From Bradyrhizobium arachidis (GTDB taxonomy: Bacteria; Pseudomonadota; Alphaproteobacteria; Rhizobiales; Xanthobacteraceae): a stretch of 64,000 nucleotides of DNA. A program made the position numbers and the translations under genes. Positions within the stretch are counted from its first letter, which is position 1. Every line of letters starts with the position of its first letter. Below, in pieces: positions 43,436 to 51,277 of the stretch. The stretch is taken from assembly GCF_015291705.1 (NCBI RefSeq), contig NZ_CP030050.1:5394001-5458000 (forward strand), read 5' to 3'. The notes beneath the pieces are model-generated. The model was not told the origin of the DNA, did not search any database, and saw nothing but the letters and a program-made list of their open reading frames with translations.

Positions 43436-44134
43436 TTACTTTTTGCTGGCGGCGTAGCGCGCCTTGGTTTCGGCGTTCATGGGGTAGAGGCCTGGCAGCA
43501 CGGCGCCGTTGTTCACCTCGTTGACGATCCAGGCTTCCATCCGTTCCTGCTCGACGCCCTCGTTGAGCACATGCTCGAGCATCGCCTGCGGGATCAGCAC
43601 GCAGCCGTCCTGGTCGGCGACCACGATGTCGTTCGGGAACACGGCGACGCCGCCGCAGCCGATCGGCTCGCCCCAGCCGACGAAGGTCAGGCCCGCAACC
43701 GACGGCGGCGCGGCATAGCCGTCGCACCACACCGGCAAATTGGTGCCGAGCACGCCCTCGACGTCACGTACGACGCCGTCGGTGACGAGCGCGGTGACGC
43801 CACGCTTCATCATGCGGGCGCAGAGGATGTCGCCGAAGATGCCGGCATCGGTGATGCCCATGGCGTCGACCACGGCGATGCAGCCCTCGGGCATCGCCTC
43901 GATCGCGGTGCGGGTCGAGATCGGCGAGGACCAGGATTCCGGCGTCGCCAGATCCTCGCGCGCCGGCACGAAGCGCAGCGTGAAGGCCGGTCCGACCAGG
44001 CGCGGCAGGCCCGGGCGCAGCGGACGCGCGCCGCGCATCCACACATTGCGCAGGCCCTTCTTCAGCAGGACCGTGGTGATGGTGGCAGTGGTGATGCCGG
44101 CGAGGGTCTTGCGGGCTTCGGGGGACAGCGACAT
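43436..44134 (-). CDS. RraA-like/HMG-aldolase family protein
   Basis: The 232-residue protein fits the RraA-like family. Segments ILCARMMKRGVTALVTDGVVRDV, GEPIGCGGVAVFPNDIVVADQDGCVLIP and the basic LRFVPARED are present. Members include true RNase E inhibitors (near 160 residues) and class II aldolases acting on 4-hydroxy-4-methyl-2-oxoglutarate. The longer form next to a cupin gene suggests an aldolase or decarboxylase role more than RNase regulation. The ATG at 44134 starts MSLSPEARKTLAG; the extension to 44260 is not conserved-looking. Confidence 0.82.
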   Translation of the reverse strand: MSLSPEARKTLAGITTATITTVLLKKGLRNVWMRGARPLRPGLPRLVGPAFTLRFVPAREDLATPESWSSPISTRTAIEAMPEGCIAVVDAMGITDAGIFGDILCARMMKRGVTALVTDGVVRDVEGVLGTNLPVWCDGYAAPPSVAGLTFVGWGEPIGCGGVAVFPNDIVVADQDGCVLIPQAMLEHVLNEGVEQERMEAWIVNEVNNGAVLPGLYPMNAETKARYAASKK

Positions 44135-44391
44135 GGACGAGAACGAGCTCCGAGGTGCGGGAAAGAACGCGCGCATCTTGCGAGGTGCGCGGTTTCCGTC
44201 AAGGGCCAAAAGACCCACAAGAATGCAGGGCGGCAGGGCCGTTATGCGATGCGATAACAAGGCTTTATCGCCTCCCCTTGCATTAATTTATTGGACTTGC
44301 GGGCGCATTTACGCGAAGCAGGGAGACGCGGAACTCAAGGGCGAGCCCGCGTTCTCTCAGAAGCCCGATTTCGACAGCTCTTCGACAGCTC

Positions 44392-45123
44392 ATGGCCGCG
44401 ACGCTTCCCCCGCCCCGCCTTCTGCCCAGTGGCGACAGCGCCGTCACGGTCGAGTTCAGCCGCACCATCGACGACGACGCCAACCAGCGCGTGCTGGCGC
44501 TCGACAAGGCGCTCGCAGCAAGCCCCATCGACGGCATCACCGAGACCGTGCCGACCTATCGCTCGCTGCTGGTGCATTACGATCCCGGCAAGATCGGCTT
44601 CGACGCACTCGGCGAAAAGATCCTGCCGATCGCCACCCAGCCGCTGCCGCCCGCCACCAAGGCGCGGCGCTGGCGCATTCCGGTCGCCTATGGCGGCGAG
44701 CATGGCATCGACCTCGAGGATGTCGCGAAAGCGCTGAACACCACGCCCGACGACATCGTCGCCCGGCACGCCGGCGGCGACTACAAGGTTGCGATGATCG
44801 GCTTCACGCCAGGCTGGTCCTATCTCAGCGGCCTCGACAAATCCCTGCACATGTCGCGACGGCAGTCGCCGCGGGTGCTGACGCCGGCCGGCACGATCTC
44901 GATCGGCGGCATCCAGGCCGGCATCCAGTGCCTGGCCGCGCCCAGCGGCTGGCACCTGCTCGGCCGCACGCCTGTGCGAACCTATCAGCTCCACCGGAAT
45001 CCGACCTTCCTGACCGAACCCGGTGATCGCGTGACGTTTTTCGCCATCGACCACAAGACGTTCGAGGAGCTGGACCGCGCCGCCGAGGCCGGCGAGATCG
45101 TCGCCGAGCGGGTGGACGCATGA
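44392..45123 (+). CDS. pxpB: 5-oxoprolinase subunit B (KipI-like)
   Basis: The 243-residue protein has the PxpB/KipI pattern (PSGDSAVTVEF, YRSLLVHYDP, YKVAMIGFTPGWSYLSGLDKSLHM, TPAGTISIGGIQAGIQ). With PxpC and PxpA it forms the ATP-dependent bacterial 5-oxoprolinase that opens pyroglutamate to glutamate. Its stop overlaps the pxpC start by four bases. The ribosome-binding signal is weak. Confidence 0.93.
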   Translation: MAATLPPPRLLPSGDSAVTVEFSRTIDDDANQRVLALDKALAASPIDGITETVPTYRSLLVHYDPGKIGFDALGEKILPIATQPLPPATKARRWRIPVAYGGEHGIDLEDVAKALNTTPDDIVARHAGGDYKVAMIGFTPGWSYLSGLDKSLHMSRRQSPRVLTPAGTISIGGIQAGIQCLAAPSGWHLLGRTPVRTYQLHRNPTFLTEPGDRVTFFAIDHKTFEELDRAAEAGEIVAERVDA

Positions 45124-46157
45124 GCCGGCTCGTCGTCGCCAGTATCGGTCCCGCAAGCTCCGTCCAGGACGGCGGCCGCCACGGCGCGCAGCGCTATGGC
45201 CTGACGGTCAGCGGCGCCATGGACCGTCTGTCGCTGGCAGCGGCGAACACCCTGGTCGGCAATGATCCGTTTGCAGCCGCCGTCGAGATCGGCCCGTTCG
45301 GCGCCACGTTCACCGCCAAGGACGGCGCCGTGCGCGTCGCCATATCAGGCGCGCCGCGCAATGCCGACATCGGCGGGAAGCCGGTCGCGATGGATACGTC
45401 GGTGACGCTGAAGGACGGCGAGACGCTGACGCTCGGCTTTGCCCGCGGCGGCGCGTTCACCTACCTCGCGATCGAAGGCGCGATCAAAGGCGAGCAGGTG
45501 TTCGGCAGCCTTGCGGTGAATGCCCGCGCCGGGCTCGGCAGCCCCTACCCGCGCCCGCTCCAGGCCGGCGACGAGTTCACGGTCGATGCCGCGAGTGGCG
45601 CGCCCGAATTGCGCATCGAGTTGCCGAAGCCTGCGAGAGGTCCGATCCGCGTCCTGCTGGGCCCGCAGGACGACGAGTTCGACGACGCCAACAAGGCGTT
45701 GTTTCTGGATAGCGAGTGGAAGATCTCGGCGACCTCGGACCGCATGGGCTACCGGCTCGAAGGTCCCGCCATCAAACATCTGCACGGTCACAACATCGTC
45801 TCCGACGGCACCGTCAACGGCAGCATCCAGGTGCCCGGCAACGGCGCGCCGATCGCGCTGATGATGGATCGGGGCACGTCGGGCGGCTATCCGAAGATCG
45901 CAACCGTGATCACGGCCGATGTCGGCCGCCTCGCGCAGACCTCCGCTGGAACCGCGTTCCGCTTCCGTGAGGTCACCATGGCCGAGGCGCAGGACGAGGC
46001 GCGCAAGTTTGCGCAATTGATCCGCAACCTTCCGGATCGGCTGCGCTCCTCCGACACCATCGCGCTCAACATCGAGGCGCTCAGCGATGCTAATGTCGCG
46101 GGCTACGCGGTAAGCGCCGTGGATGCCGGGACTTGGCAGGTCACGGCCGAGCCGTAA
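45120..46157 (+). CDS. pxpC: 5-oxoprolinase subunit C (biotin-dependent carboxylase-like)
   Basis: The 345-residue protein carries the AHS2/PxpC signature (ASSVQDGGRHGAQRYGLTVSGAMD, SATSDRMGYRLEGP, GYPKIATVITADVGRLAQ). It partners PxpB in the phosphorylation half-reaction on 5-oxoproline. It overlaps pxpB by ATGA and is followed by pxpA after 27 bases. Confidence 0.93.
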   Translation: MSRLVVASIGPASSVQDGGRHGAQRYGLTVSGAMDRLSLAAANTLVGNDPFAAAVEIGPFGATFTAKDGAVRVAISGAPRNADIGGKPVAMDTSVTLKDGETLTLGFARGGAFTYLAIEGAIKGEQVFGSLAVNARAGLGSPYPRPLQAGDEFTVDAASGAPELRIELPKPARGPIRVLLGPQDDEFDDANKALFLDSEWKISATSDRMGYRLEGPAIKHLHGHNIVSDGTVNGSIQVPGNGAPIALMMDRGTSGGYPKIATVITADVGRLAQTSAGTAFRFREVTMAEAQDEARKFAQLIRNLPDRLRSSDTIALNIEALSDANVAGYAVSAVDAGTWQVTAEP

Positions 46158-46184
46158 ACGACAAGAAGACCAGAGGAGCACCCC

Positions 46185-46955
46185 ATGAAGACGATCGATC
46201 TCAATTGCGACCTCGGCGAAGGTTTTGGCGCGTGGGAGATGGGCAACGACGCCGCCATGATCGACCTCGCGAGCTCGGTCAACGTCGCCTGCGGTTTCCA
46301 TGCCGGCGACCCCGACATCATGCGGCGAACGGTTGAGCTGGCGAAGGCGCGCGGTGTTTCGGTCGGTGCGCATCCTGGATATCGCGATCTGCACGGCTTT
46401 GGCCGGCATCCGATCGCGGGCCTGAAGGCCTCCGAGATCGAGAACCTCGTCGCCTATCAGATCGGTGCGCTGCAGGCGATCGCGACCGCGGCCGGCCACA
46501 AGGTCACGCATGTGAAGGCGCACGGCGCGCTCTCCAACGTCGCCTGCGAGGACGACATGACAGCCAAGGCGATTGCCGCCGGCATCAGGGCGGTCGACCC
46601 CAGTCTGATCTTCGTCGTGCTCGCCAATTCGAAACTGGTGAAGGCCGGCGAGGACGCCAATTTGCCGCTGGTGCACGAGGTGTTCGCCGACCGCGCCTAT
46701 GAGGACGACGGCAACCTCGTCTCGCGCAAGAAGCCCGGCGCCGTGCTGCACGATGCGAAACTGATCGCCGACCGCGTGGTGCGCATGGTGCAGGACGGCG
46801 CGGTGGTGTCGGTGACGGGCAAGGTCATCAAGATGCGGACGGACACGGTCTGCATCCACGGCGATACGCATGGCGCCGTCGACATCGCGCGCGGGCTTCG
46901 TCAGGCGTTGAAGGAAGCGGGGATCGAGGTCGCGCCGTTCAAACGCGGGGCGTGA
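46185..46955 (+). CDS. pxpA: 5-oxoprolinase subunit A (LamB/YcsF family)
   Basis: The 256-residue protein has the LamB/YcsF start [29 protein letters not shown] and [14 protein letters not shown], all typical of PxpA. AGAGGAG lies upstream of the ATG. It completes the pxpBCA unit, which recycles pyroglutamate formed spontaneously or by peptide turnover. Confidence 0.95.
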   Translation: MKTIDLNCDLGEGFGAWEMGNDAAMIDLASSVNVACGFHAGDPDIMRRTVELAKARGVSVGAHPGYRDLHGFGRHPIAGLKASEIENLVAYQIGALQAIATAAGHKVTHVKAHGALSNVACEDDMTAKAIAAGIRAVDPSLIFVVLANSKLVKAGEDANLPLVHEVFADRAYEDDGNLVSRKKPGAVLHDAKLIADRVVRMVQDGAVVSVTGKVIKMRTDTVCIHGDTHGAVDIARGLRQALKEAGIEVAPFKRGA

Positions 46956-46963
46956 GGGTCGTC

Positions 46964-47060
46964 GTCATTCCGGGATGATGCGAAGCATCAGACGACGGTG
47001 CGCAATTGCGCACCCGAGAATCTCGAGATTCCGGGTTCGGCTTCGCCGCCCCGGAATGAC
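46964..47060. repeat. Palindromic dispersed repeat after pxpA
   Basis: GTCATTCCGGG at 46964-46974 and its exact complement at 47050-47060 bracket nested halves (GATGATGCGAAGCATCA, GTGCGCAATTGCGCAC, TCTCGAGA). The whole can fold into a cruciform. Elements of this pattern are very frequent between genes in Bradyrhizobium. It may end the pxp transcript. Confidence 0.75.
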
Positions 47061-47063
47061 AAT

Positions 47064-47216
47064 CTAGAACGGATGCACCGACAGCGTGCCGAACACGATC
47101 GCGGCGATGACGGCAAACGCGCTGTAGAGCGCAACATGATGCATGCTCGCACCGCTCCGACGCGAGAGCGAGCGCGCGTAGAAGTGCAGCCTGGCTTCCG
47201 CCGATAGTTCGCGCAT
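47064..47216 (-). CDS. Small single-span membrane protein, 50 residues
   Basis: The frame reads MRELSAEARLHFYARSLSRR, a short linker, then a hydrophobic span (VALYSAFAVIAAIVFGTLSV) and ends HPF. GGAG lies eight bases before the ATG at 47216. Positive residues precede the span, so the N-terminus should face the cytoplasm. It looks like a genuine small protein wedged between two dispersed repeats. No function known. Confidence 0.65.
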   Translation of the reverse strand: MRELSAEARLHFYARSLSRRSGASMHHVALYSAFAVIAAIVFGTLSVHPF

Positions 47217-47419
47217 GGTCGATCTCCAACGCCCCATTTGTGAGAGTATGAAGGATCAACCCTGGCGGGAGGCAAGACGGCGGCGGAAATAGCGATGCGC
47301 CTTCTCTGAAAGCGCCCTATCGCAGGCGCAAATTCTTTTGAGCTGCGGGTTCCGAGAATCTTATTCGTTAAGATCCAAGCCAGTTGGAACCCGCTGGATG
47401 ACGCTGGGATGACAGCTCT

Positions 47420-47503
47420 CGTAGGGTGGGCAAAGCGAAGCGTGCCCACCACTTAGGGATGGTGGGCACGACGCGCGAAGGGCGCGCCTTTGCCCACCCC
47501 TAC
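47420..47503. repeat. Palindromic dispersed repeat (GTAGGGTGGGCAAAG type)
   Basis: Left arm GTAGGGTGGGCAAA at 47421-47434 opposes TTTGCCCACCCCTAC at 47489-47503. An inner perfect stem CGTGCCCACCA/TGGTGGGCACG spans 47441-47470. Noncoding hairpin repeats with this start are common in Bradyrhizobium. The remaining bases from 47217 to 47552 show no gene. Confidence 0.75.
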
Positions 47504-47552
47504 AGCACCGAGCAAAATCGAAACGAGTTTCCTCGTCTTGACCGAGCTGTAT

Positions 47553-49160
47553 CTAGTACACGTCAGCCTGGAAGCGGCCGGTCTTCTTGAGCTCGGCGAC
47601 GAAACTGACGGCCTCATCGGTCGAACGTGCGCCGAACTGGGCGACGATATCGACCAGCGCGCGCTCGACGTCCTTGGCCATGCGCTTGGCATCGCCGCAG
47701 ATGTAGAGGTGCGCGCCTTCGGCAAGCCAGGTCCACAGCTCGCGGCCGACCTCGCGCATGCGATCCTGCACGTAGAACTTCTTCTCGCCGTCGCGCGACC
47801 AGGCCAGCGACATGCGCGTCAGCAGCCCCGAGGTCTTCATCGCGTTGAGCTCTTCCTGGTAGAAGAAATCGCAATCGCTGCGCTGATGGCCGAAGAACAA
47901 CCAGTTCTTGCCGGGAGCGCCGGTCGCCTTGCGATCGAGCAGGAAGGCGCGGAACGGCGCGATGCCGGTACCCGGGCCGATCATGATCACGGGTGTCTTC
48001 GGATCCTGCGGCAGGCCGAAGGCATGCGCCTTCTGCACATAGACCTTGAGCTTCTCGCCGTCGGTGATGCGCTCGCCGAGGAAGGTCGAGGCCACGCCGA
48101 CGCGCTTGCGCTTGCCGATGACGTAGCGCACGGAATCGACCGTTAGCGACAGTTTTCCCGGCGTCGCATTGTGCGAGGACGAGATCGAATAGAGCCGCGG
48201 CTGGAGCGGCTCCAGCGCCTCGATGAAGGCCTCCGGATGCGGCCTCGTGCCGGAGAATTTTTGCAGCGCCGCCATGACGTCGAGCGTCGCGGCATCGCCA
48301 TCGGGGTCCTCGCCCTGCGCCAGCGCCCGCGCCTTCTCGCGCTGGGCGCCGCCGGTGATGAAGGAGATCAGCTCGAACAGCGAGTCCGGCGCCGGCGACA
48401 GCGAGACGTCGTCGATCAGCACTTCACGCAGCGTCTTGCCGTTGACCTTGGTGGTGTGGGAGGCGCCGAGCAGCGCGATGATCTGGTCGACGAGGCCGAC
48501 ATCGTTGCGCGCGAACACGCCGAAGCTGTCACCGACCACGTAGTCGAGCTTGCTCGCGGAGAGATCGAACTCGACGTGATAGGTCTCCTTCTCCGACTTC
48601 CCCTTGTTGAGGAGGCGGCGCGACAGGAAGGTCGCTTCGGTCGGATTGTCGCGCGAGCGGCCGGGCTCGGCGATGGTCACGGTCACGGCGGGCGCGGCCA
48701 CCGTGTCCGCCTTCTCGGGCGCTTTCGCCGCGGGGACCTTGTCCAGCTCCTCGTACAGCGACTTCAGCATCCGTGCGGTTTCCTTGCCGCCGGGGACGCA
48801 GAGATTGAGCCGCGCTTCGCTGCGGCTCGCGATCGCTTCCGAATAGTCGTGGCAATTGTAGCCGCACTGGCCGCAATCCTGCTGCGCCATCGCCGCCATC
48901 ATCTTGCGACGCACGGGACGGCCCTCGGCGAGCTTCATGCGATCGCCGATCGGCATGGTCTGGTCATGCCATGGCGCTTCGCCGTCGTCGCCGTCACCGC
49001 TTTGCATGACGGCCGCACCCTGCTCCGCCGACAGCGGGGTTGCGACGTCAGGCGACAGCAGCCCGGCAAAGAAGCCGTTCAGCCAGGAGCGCTGCGCGTC
49101 GGAGAACGGCGCGCTGGCCGGGATGATGTCGAGTTTCGGCGGAGGCGTGATCTGGTTCAT
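47553..49160 (-). CDS. FeS-domain flavoprotein reductase (CysJ/cytochrome P450 reductase-like) of nitrate/sulfite assimilation
   Basis: The 535-residue protein begins with a four-Cys FeS domain (DCGQCGYNCHDY, then NLCVPGG). An FAD-binding reductase domain (LYSISSSHNATPGKLSLTV; RxYS-type flavin motif) and an NADP-binding C-terminus follow (MIGPGTGIAPFRAFL, FFGHQRSDCDFFYQEEL, YICGDAKRMAKDVE). It lacks the flavodoxin domain of CysJ; the FeS domain replaces it as a one-electron outlet. It overlaps nirA by four bases (ATGA), so it probably passes NADPH electrons to that reductase. It is often annotated as sulfite reductase alpha subunit, and a role there is the alternative. Confidence 0.88.
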   Translation of the reverse strand: MNQITPPPKLDIIPASAPFSDAQRSWLNGFFAGLLSPDVATPLSAEQGAAVMQSGDGDDGEAPWHDQTMPIGDRMKLAEGRPVRRKMMAAMAQQDCGQCGYNCHDYSEAIASRSEARLNLCVPGGKETARMLKSLYEELDKVPAAKAPEKADTVAAPAVTVTIAEPGRSRDNPTEATFLSRRLLNKGKSEKETYHVEFDLSASKLDYVVGDSFGVFARNDVGLVDQIIALLGASHTTKVNGKTLREVLIDDVSLSPAPDSLFELISFITGGAQREKARALAQGEDPDGDAATLDVMAALQKFSGTRPHPEAFIEALEPLQPRLYSISSSHNATPGKLSLTVDSVRYVIGKRKRVGVASTFLGERITDGEKLKVYVQKAHAFGLPQDPKTPVIMIGPGTGIAPFRAFLLDRKATGAPGKNWLFFGHQRSDCDFFYQEELNAMKTSGLLTRMSLAWSRDGEKKFYVQDRMREVGRELWTWLAEGAHLYICGDAKRMAKDVERALVDIVAQFGARSTDEAVSFVAELKKTGRFQADVY

Positions 49161-50989
49161 GCGGACACCTGTGCATCGGCAAGCTTGCGCAGCGTCTCGC
49201 CGTCATGGCGGCGCGCGAAGGAGAGGAAGGTTTCATCAGGGGAAGAGCGATGGGCAAGATAGGCCTTGAGTAGCCCCTCGACCGTCTTCGGCGCGTCCTC
49301 GGCCTTGAGGTCGTGATAGACCTCCTGCCCGACATCGGCATCGGGACCGAACCCGCCGCCGGTGAAGAGGTGATAGCCCTCGACCGTGTCCTCCTCATTC
49401 ACAGGCACGCGCGCCCCGATCAGGCCAATGTCGCTGATATAATGCTGCGCGCAGGAATGGTGGCAACCGGTGACGTGGATGTTGACCGGCTTGTCCATCG
49501 CGACGCGAGGTTCGCACCAGTCGCCGATCTCGGCGGCATTGCGCTTGGTGTTGGACGCCGCGAAGCGGCAGCCGGCATTGCCAGTGCAGGCGATCAGGCC
49601 GGCCTTGATATGCGAGGCCTCGACCGCGAGCCCGATCTGCTTGATCGCGGCGATGGCGAGATCGACATTCTCGTCGCGCACGCCCGAGATCAAGAGGTTC
49701 TGCCAGACCGTCAGGCGGATCTCGCCGTCGCCGAGATCCCGCGAAACTTTTGCGAGGCCCCGCATCTGGTCGCAGCTGAGCTTGCCCAGCGTCAGCGACA
49801 CGCCGATCCAGTTGAGGCCATCCTGCTTCTGCTTGTGCACGCCGACATGGGCCATGCGGTCCGCGGCAGGTCGCGGCGCAAATGCCTCCTCCGGCACCCG
49901 CGCGAAAGGCGTCTTCAGCCGCTCCTCGACCAGCTTGAGGAAGCCGTCATGGCCCATGGCGTCGAGCACGTATTTCAGCCGCGCCTTGTTGCGGTTGGTG
50001 CGATCACCATGGTCGATGAAGACGCGCACGATGGCATCCGCGACCGCGGTCGCCTGCTCCGGCTTGACGATGATGCCTGAGTACTTCGCAAAATCCTTGT
50101 GGCCGGTGATGCCGCCGAGGCCCAGACGAAACCAGACGCCGGGCTCGACGCCAAAACCGTCCTTCACCTCATAGGCGGTGAAGGCGATGTCGTTGGTCTC
50201 TTCCAGCACCGCGATCCTGCCGGCGCCGTCGAAGGCGACGTTGAACTTGCGCGGCAGGCCATAGAGCGAGCGATCGTTCAGGATGTGATAGTGCCACTCG
50301 CGCGCATAGGGCCGCGTGTCGATGATTTCATGCGGATCGATGCCGGCGGTCGGCGTTCCCGTCACGTTGCGGATGTTGTCGGCGCCGGAGCCGCGCGAGC
50401 ACAGGCCGAGGTCCTGGACGCCCTCGATCAGCTTGATCGCGTGCTTCGGCGGAATCTCGCGAAGCTGGAGATTGGCGCGCGTCGTGACGTGGCTGTAGGG
50501 CCCGCAGAGCTCATCGGCGAGATCGGCAAGGCCTGACAGCTGCCAATGCTTCATGATGCCGTTCGGGATGCGCAGGCGGCTCATGTAGGAGTCCTGCGTC
50601 GGCGCGACATAGAAGATGCCGTAATAGCGCCAGCGGAAATTATCCGCCGGGCTCGGCGGGGTATTGTCGAGCGCCTGTTGGCGCAGCCGCGGATAGGCAT
50701 CGAAGGGATGCTCGTCGCGCTTGAACTTCTCCTGATCGGCGAGCTTCTTGCCCGACGCGATCACCTTGTCCTGCGCCTTGATGTGCACGGCATCGGGGCC
50801 GACAGGCTCGGCGTTCGCCTTGCCGGCGCCGCCACCACCTAGACCGCGACCGACGCGGCTGATCTGGAGGCCGGTCGTAAAACCTTCGAGATAGCGCTTC
50901 TGCTCGTCGGTGAAGTCGACTGAGACGGTATCGAGTTTCATGATCGGGTACGAAGCTCCTGCGGCCACCTCGGTGGCATCGACGGACAT
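49157..50989 (-). CDS. nirA: Assimilatory nitrite (or sulfite) reductase, sirohaem/4Fe-4S
   Basis: The 610-residue protein has two ferredoxin-like half-domains and the sirohaem/4Fe-4S cysteine set, first pair in CTGNAGCRFAAS and second in CHHSCAQHY. It reduces nitrite to ammonia with six electrons. Sulfite reductases share these motifs; linkage to nasS/nasT and the sigma-54 promoter favour nitrite. The start is uncertain: ATG 50989 gives the longest form, while ATG 50941 (MKLDTVSVDFTDEQKRYLEG) begins where the family similarity starts and has AGGAG 14 bases upstream. It is co-translated with the FeS-flavoprotein gene. Confidence 0.9.
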   Translation of the reverse strand: MSVDATEVAAGASYPIMKLDTVSVDFTDEQKRYLEGFTTGLQISRVGRGLGGGGAGKANAEPVGPDAVHIKAQDKVIASGKKLADQEKFKRDEHPFDAYPRLRQQALDNTPPSPADNFRWRYYGIFYVAPTQDSYMSRLRIPNGIMKHWQLSGLADLADELCGPYSHVTTRANLQLREIPPKHAIKLIEGVQDLGLCSRGSGADNIRNVTGTPTAGIDPHEIIDTRPYAREWHYHILNDRSLYGLPRKFNVAFDGAGRIAVLEETNDIAFTAYEVKDGFGVEPGVWFRLGLGGITGHKDFAKYSGIIVKPEQATAVADAIVRVFIDHGDRTNRNKARLKYVLDAMGHDGFLKLVEERLKTPFARVPEEAFAPRPAADRMAHVGVHKQKQDGLNWIGVSLTLGKLSCDQMRGLAKVSRDLGDGEIRLTVWQNLLISGVRDENVDLAIAAIKQIGLAVEASHIKAGLIACTGNAGCRFAASNTKRNAAEIGDWCEPRVAMDKPVNIHVTGCHHSCAQHYISDIGLIGARVPVNEEDTVEGYHLFTGGGFGPDADVGQEVYHDLKAEDAPKTVEGLLKAYLAHRSSPDETFLSFARRHDGETLRKLADAQVSA

Positions 50990-51046
50990 TGGCGCGACCC
51001 GCGAGGCACGCGGCTGGCCCTGGAGCCGGCTTTGCTGCCCAACGGT

Positions 51047-51103
51047 CCGATCAGCTTCGTTGCTGCGGGACTCGGCTCAGCAGGCACCTGTGACAAGCTG
51101 GCC
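51047..51103 (-). promoter_or_regulatory. nirA leader stem-loops resembling an ANTAR (NasT) target
   Basis: Two consecutive hairpins follow the predicted start on the minus strand. Hairpin 2 is 51047-51068: CAGC/GCTG closes a six-base loop AACGAA, with outer CCG/CGG pairs. Hairpin 1 is 51074-51103: GGCCAGC pairs with GCTGAGCC with one bulge, and a refolding gives a loop ACAGGT. Both loops have A at position 1 and G at position 4, the known signature of RNAs bound by ANTAR proteins, and nasT, an ANTAR gene, lies next door. Confidence 0.5.
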
Positions 51104-51114
51104 GCACTGCAACA

Positions 51115-51131
51115 TACAAGTTGCGTGCCAG
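51115..51131 (-). promoter_or_regulatory. Sigma-54 (-24/-12) promoter of nirA
   Basis: On the minus strand CTGGCACG-N4-TTGTA matches the RpoN consensus TGGCACG-N4-TTGCW at every fixed base except one. Transcription would start near 51104, giving a leader of roughly 115-165 bases before nirA. Nitrogen control through NtrC is expected for this pathway; no NtrC site was identified by eye. Confidence 0.72.
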
Positions 51132-51277
51132 CTTCAATGAATTGGAAACTCGCGCGATTTCAAAGAATTACGGAAGCGTCCGCAAAGGTACCGGCCTCGA
51201 ACCTCTCACGAAATTCGAGCAGTCGGCCTAAAATTTGGTCGATGAGAACAATTGCCCAAAAGATAGGCAGCGTCGAA

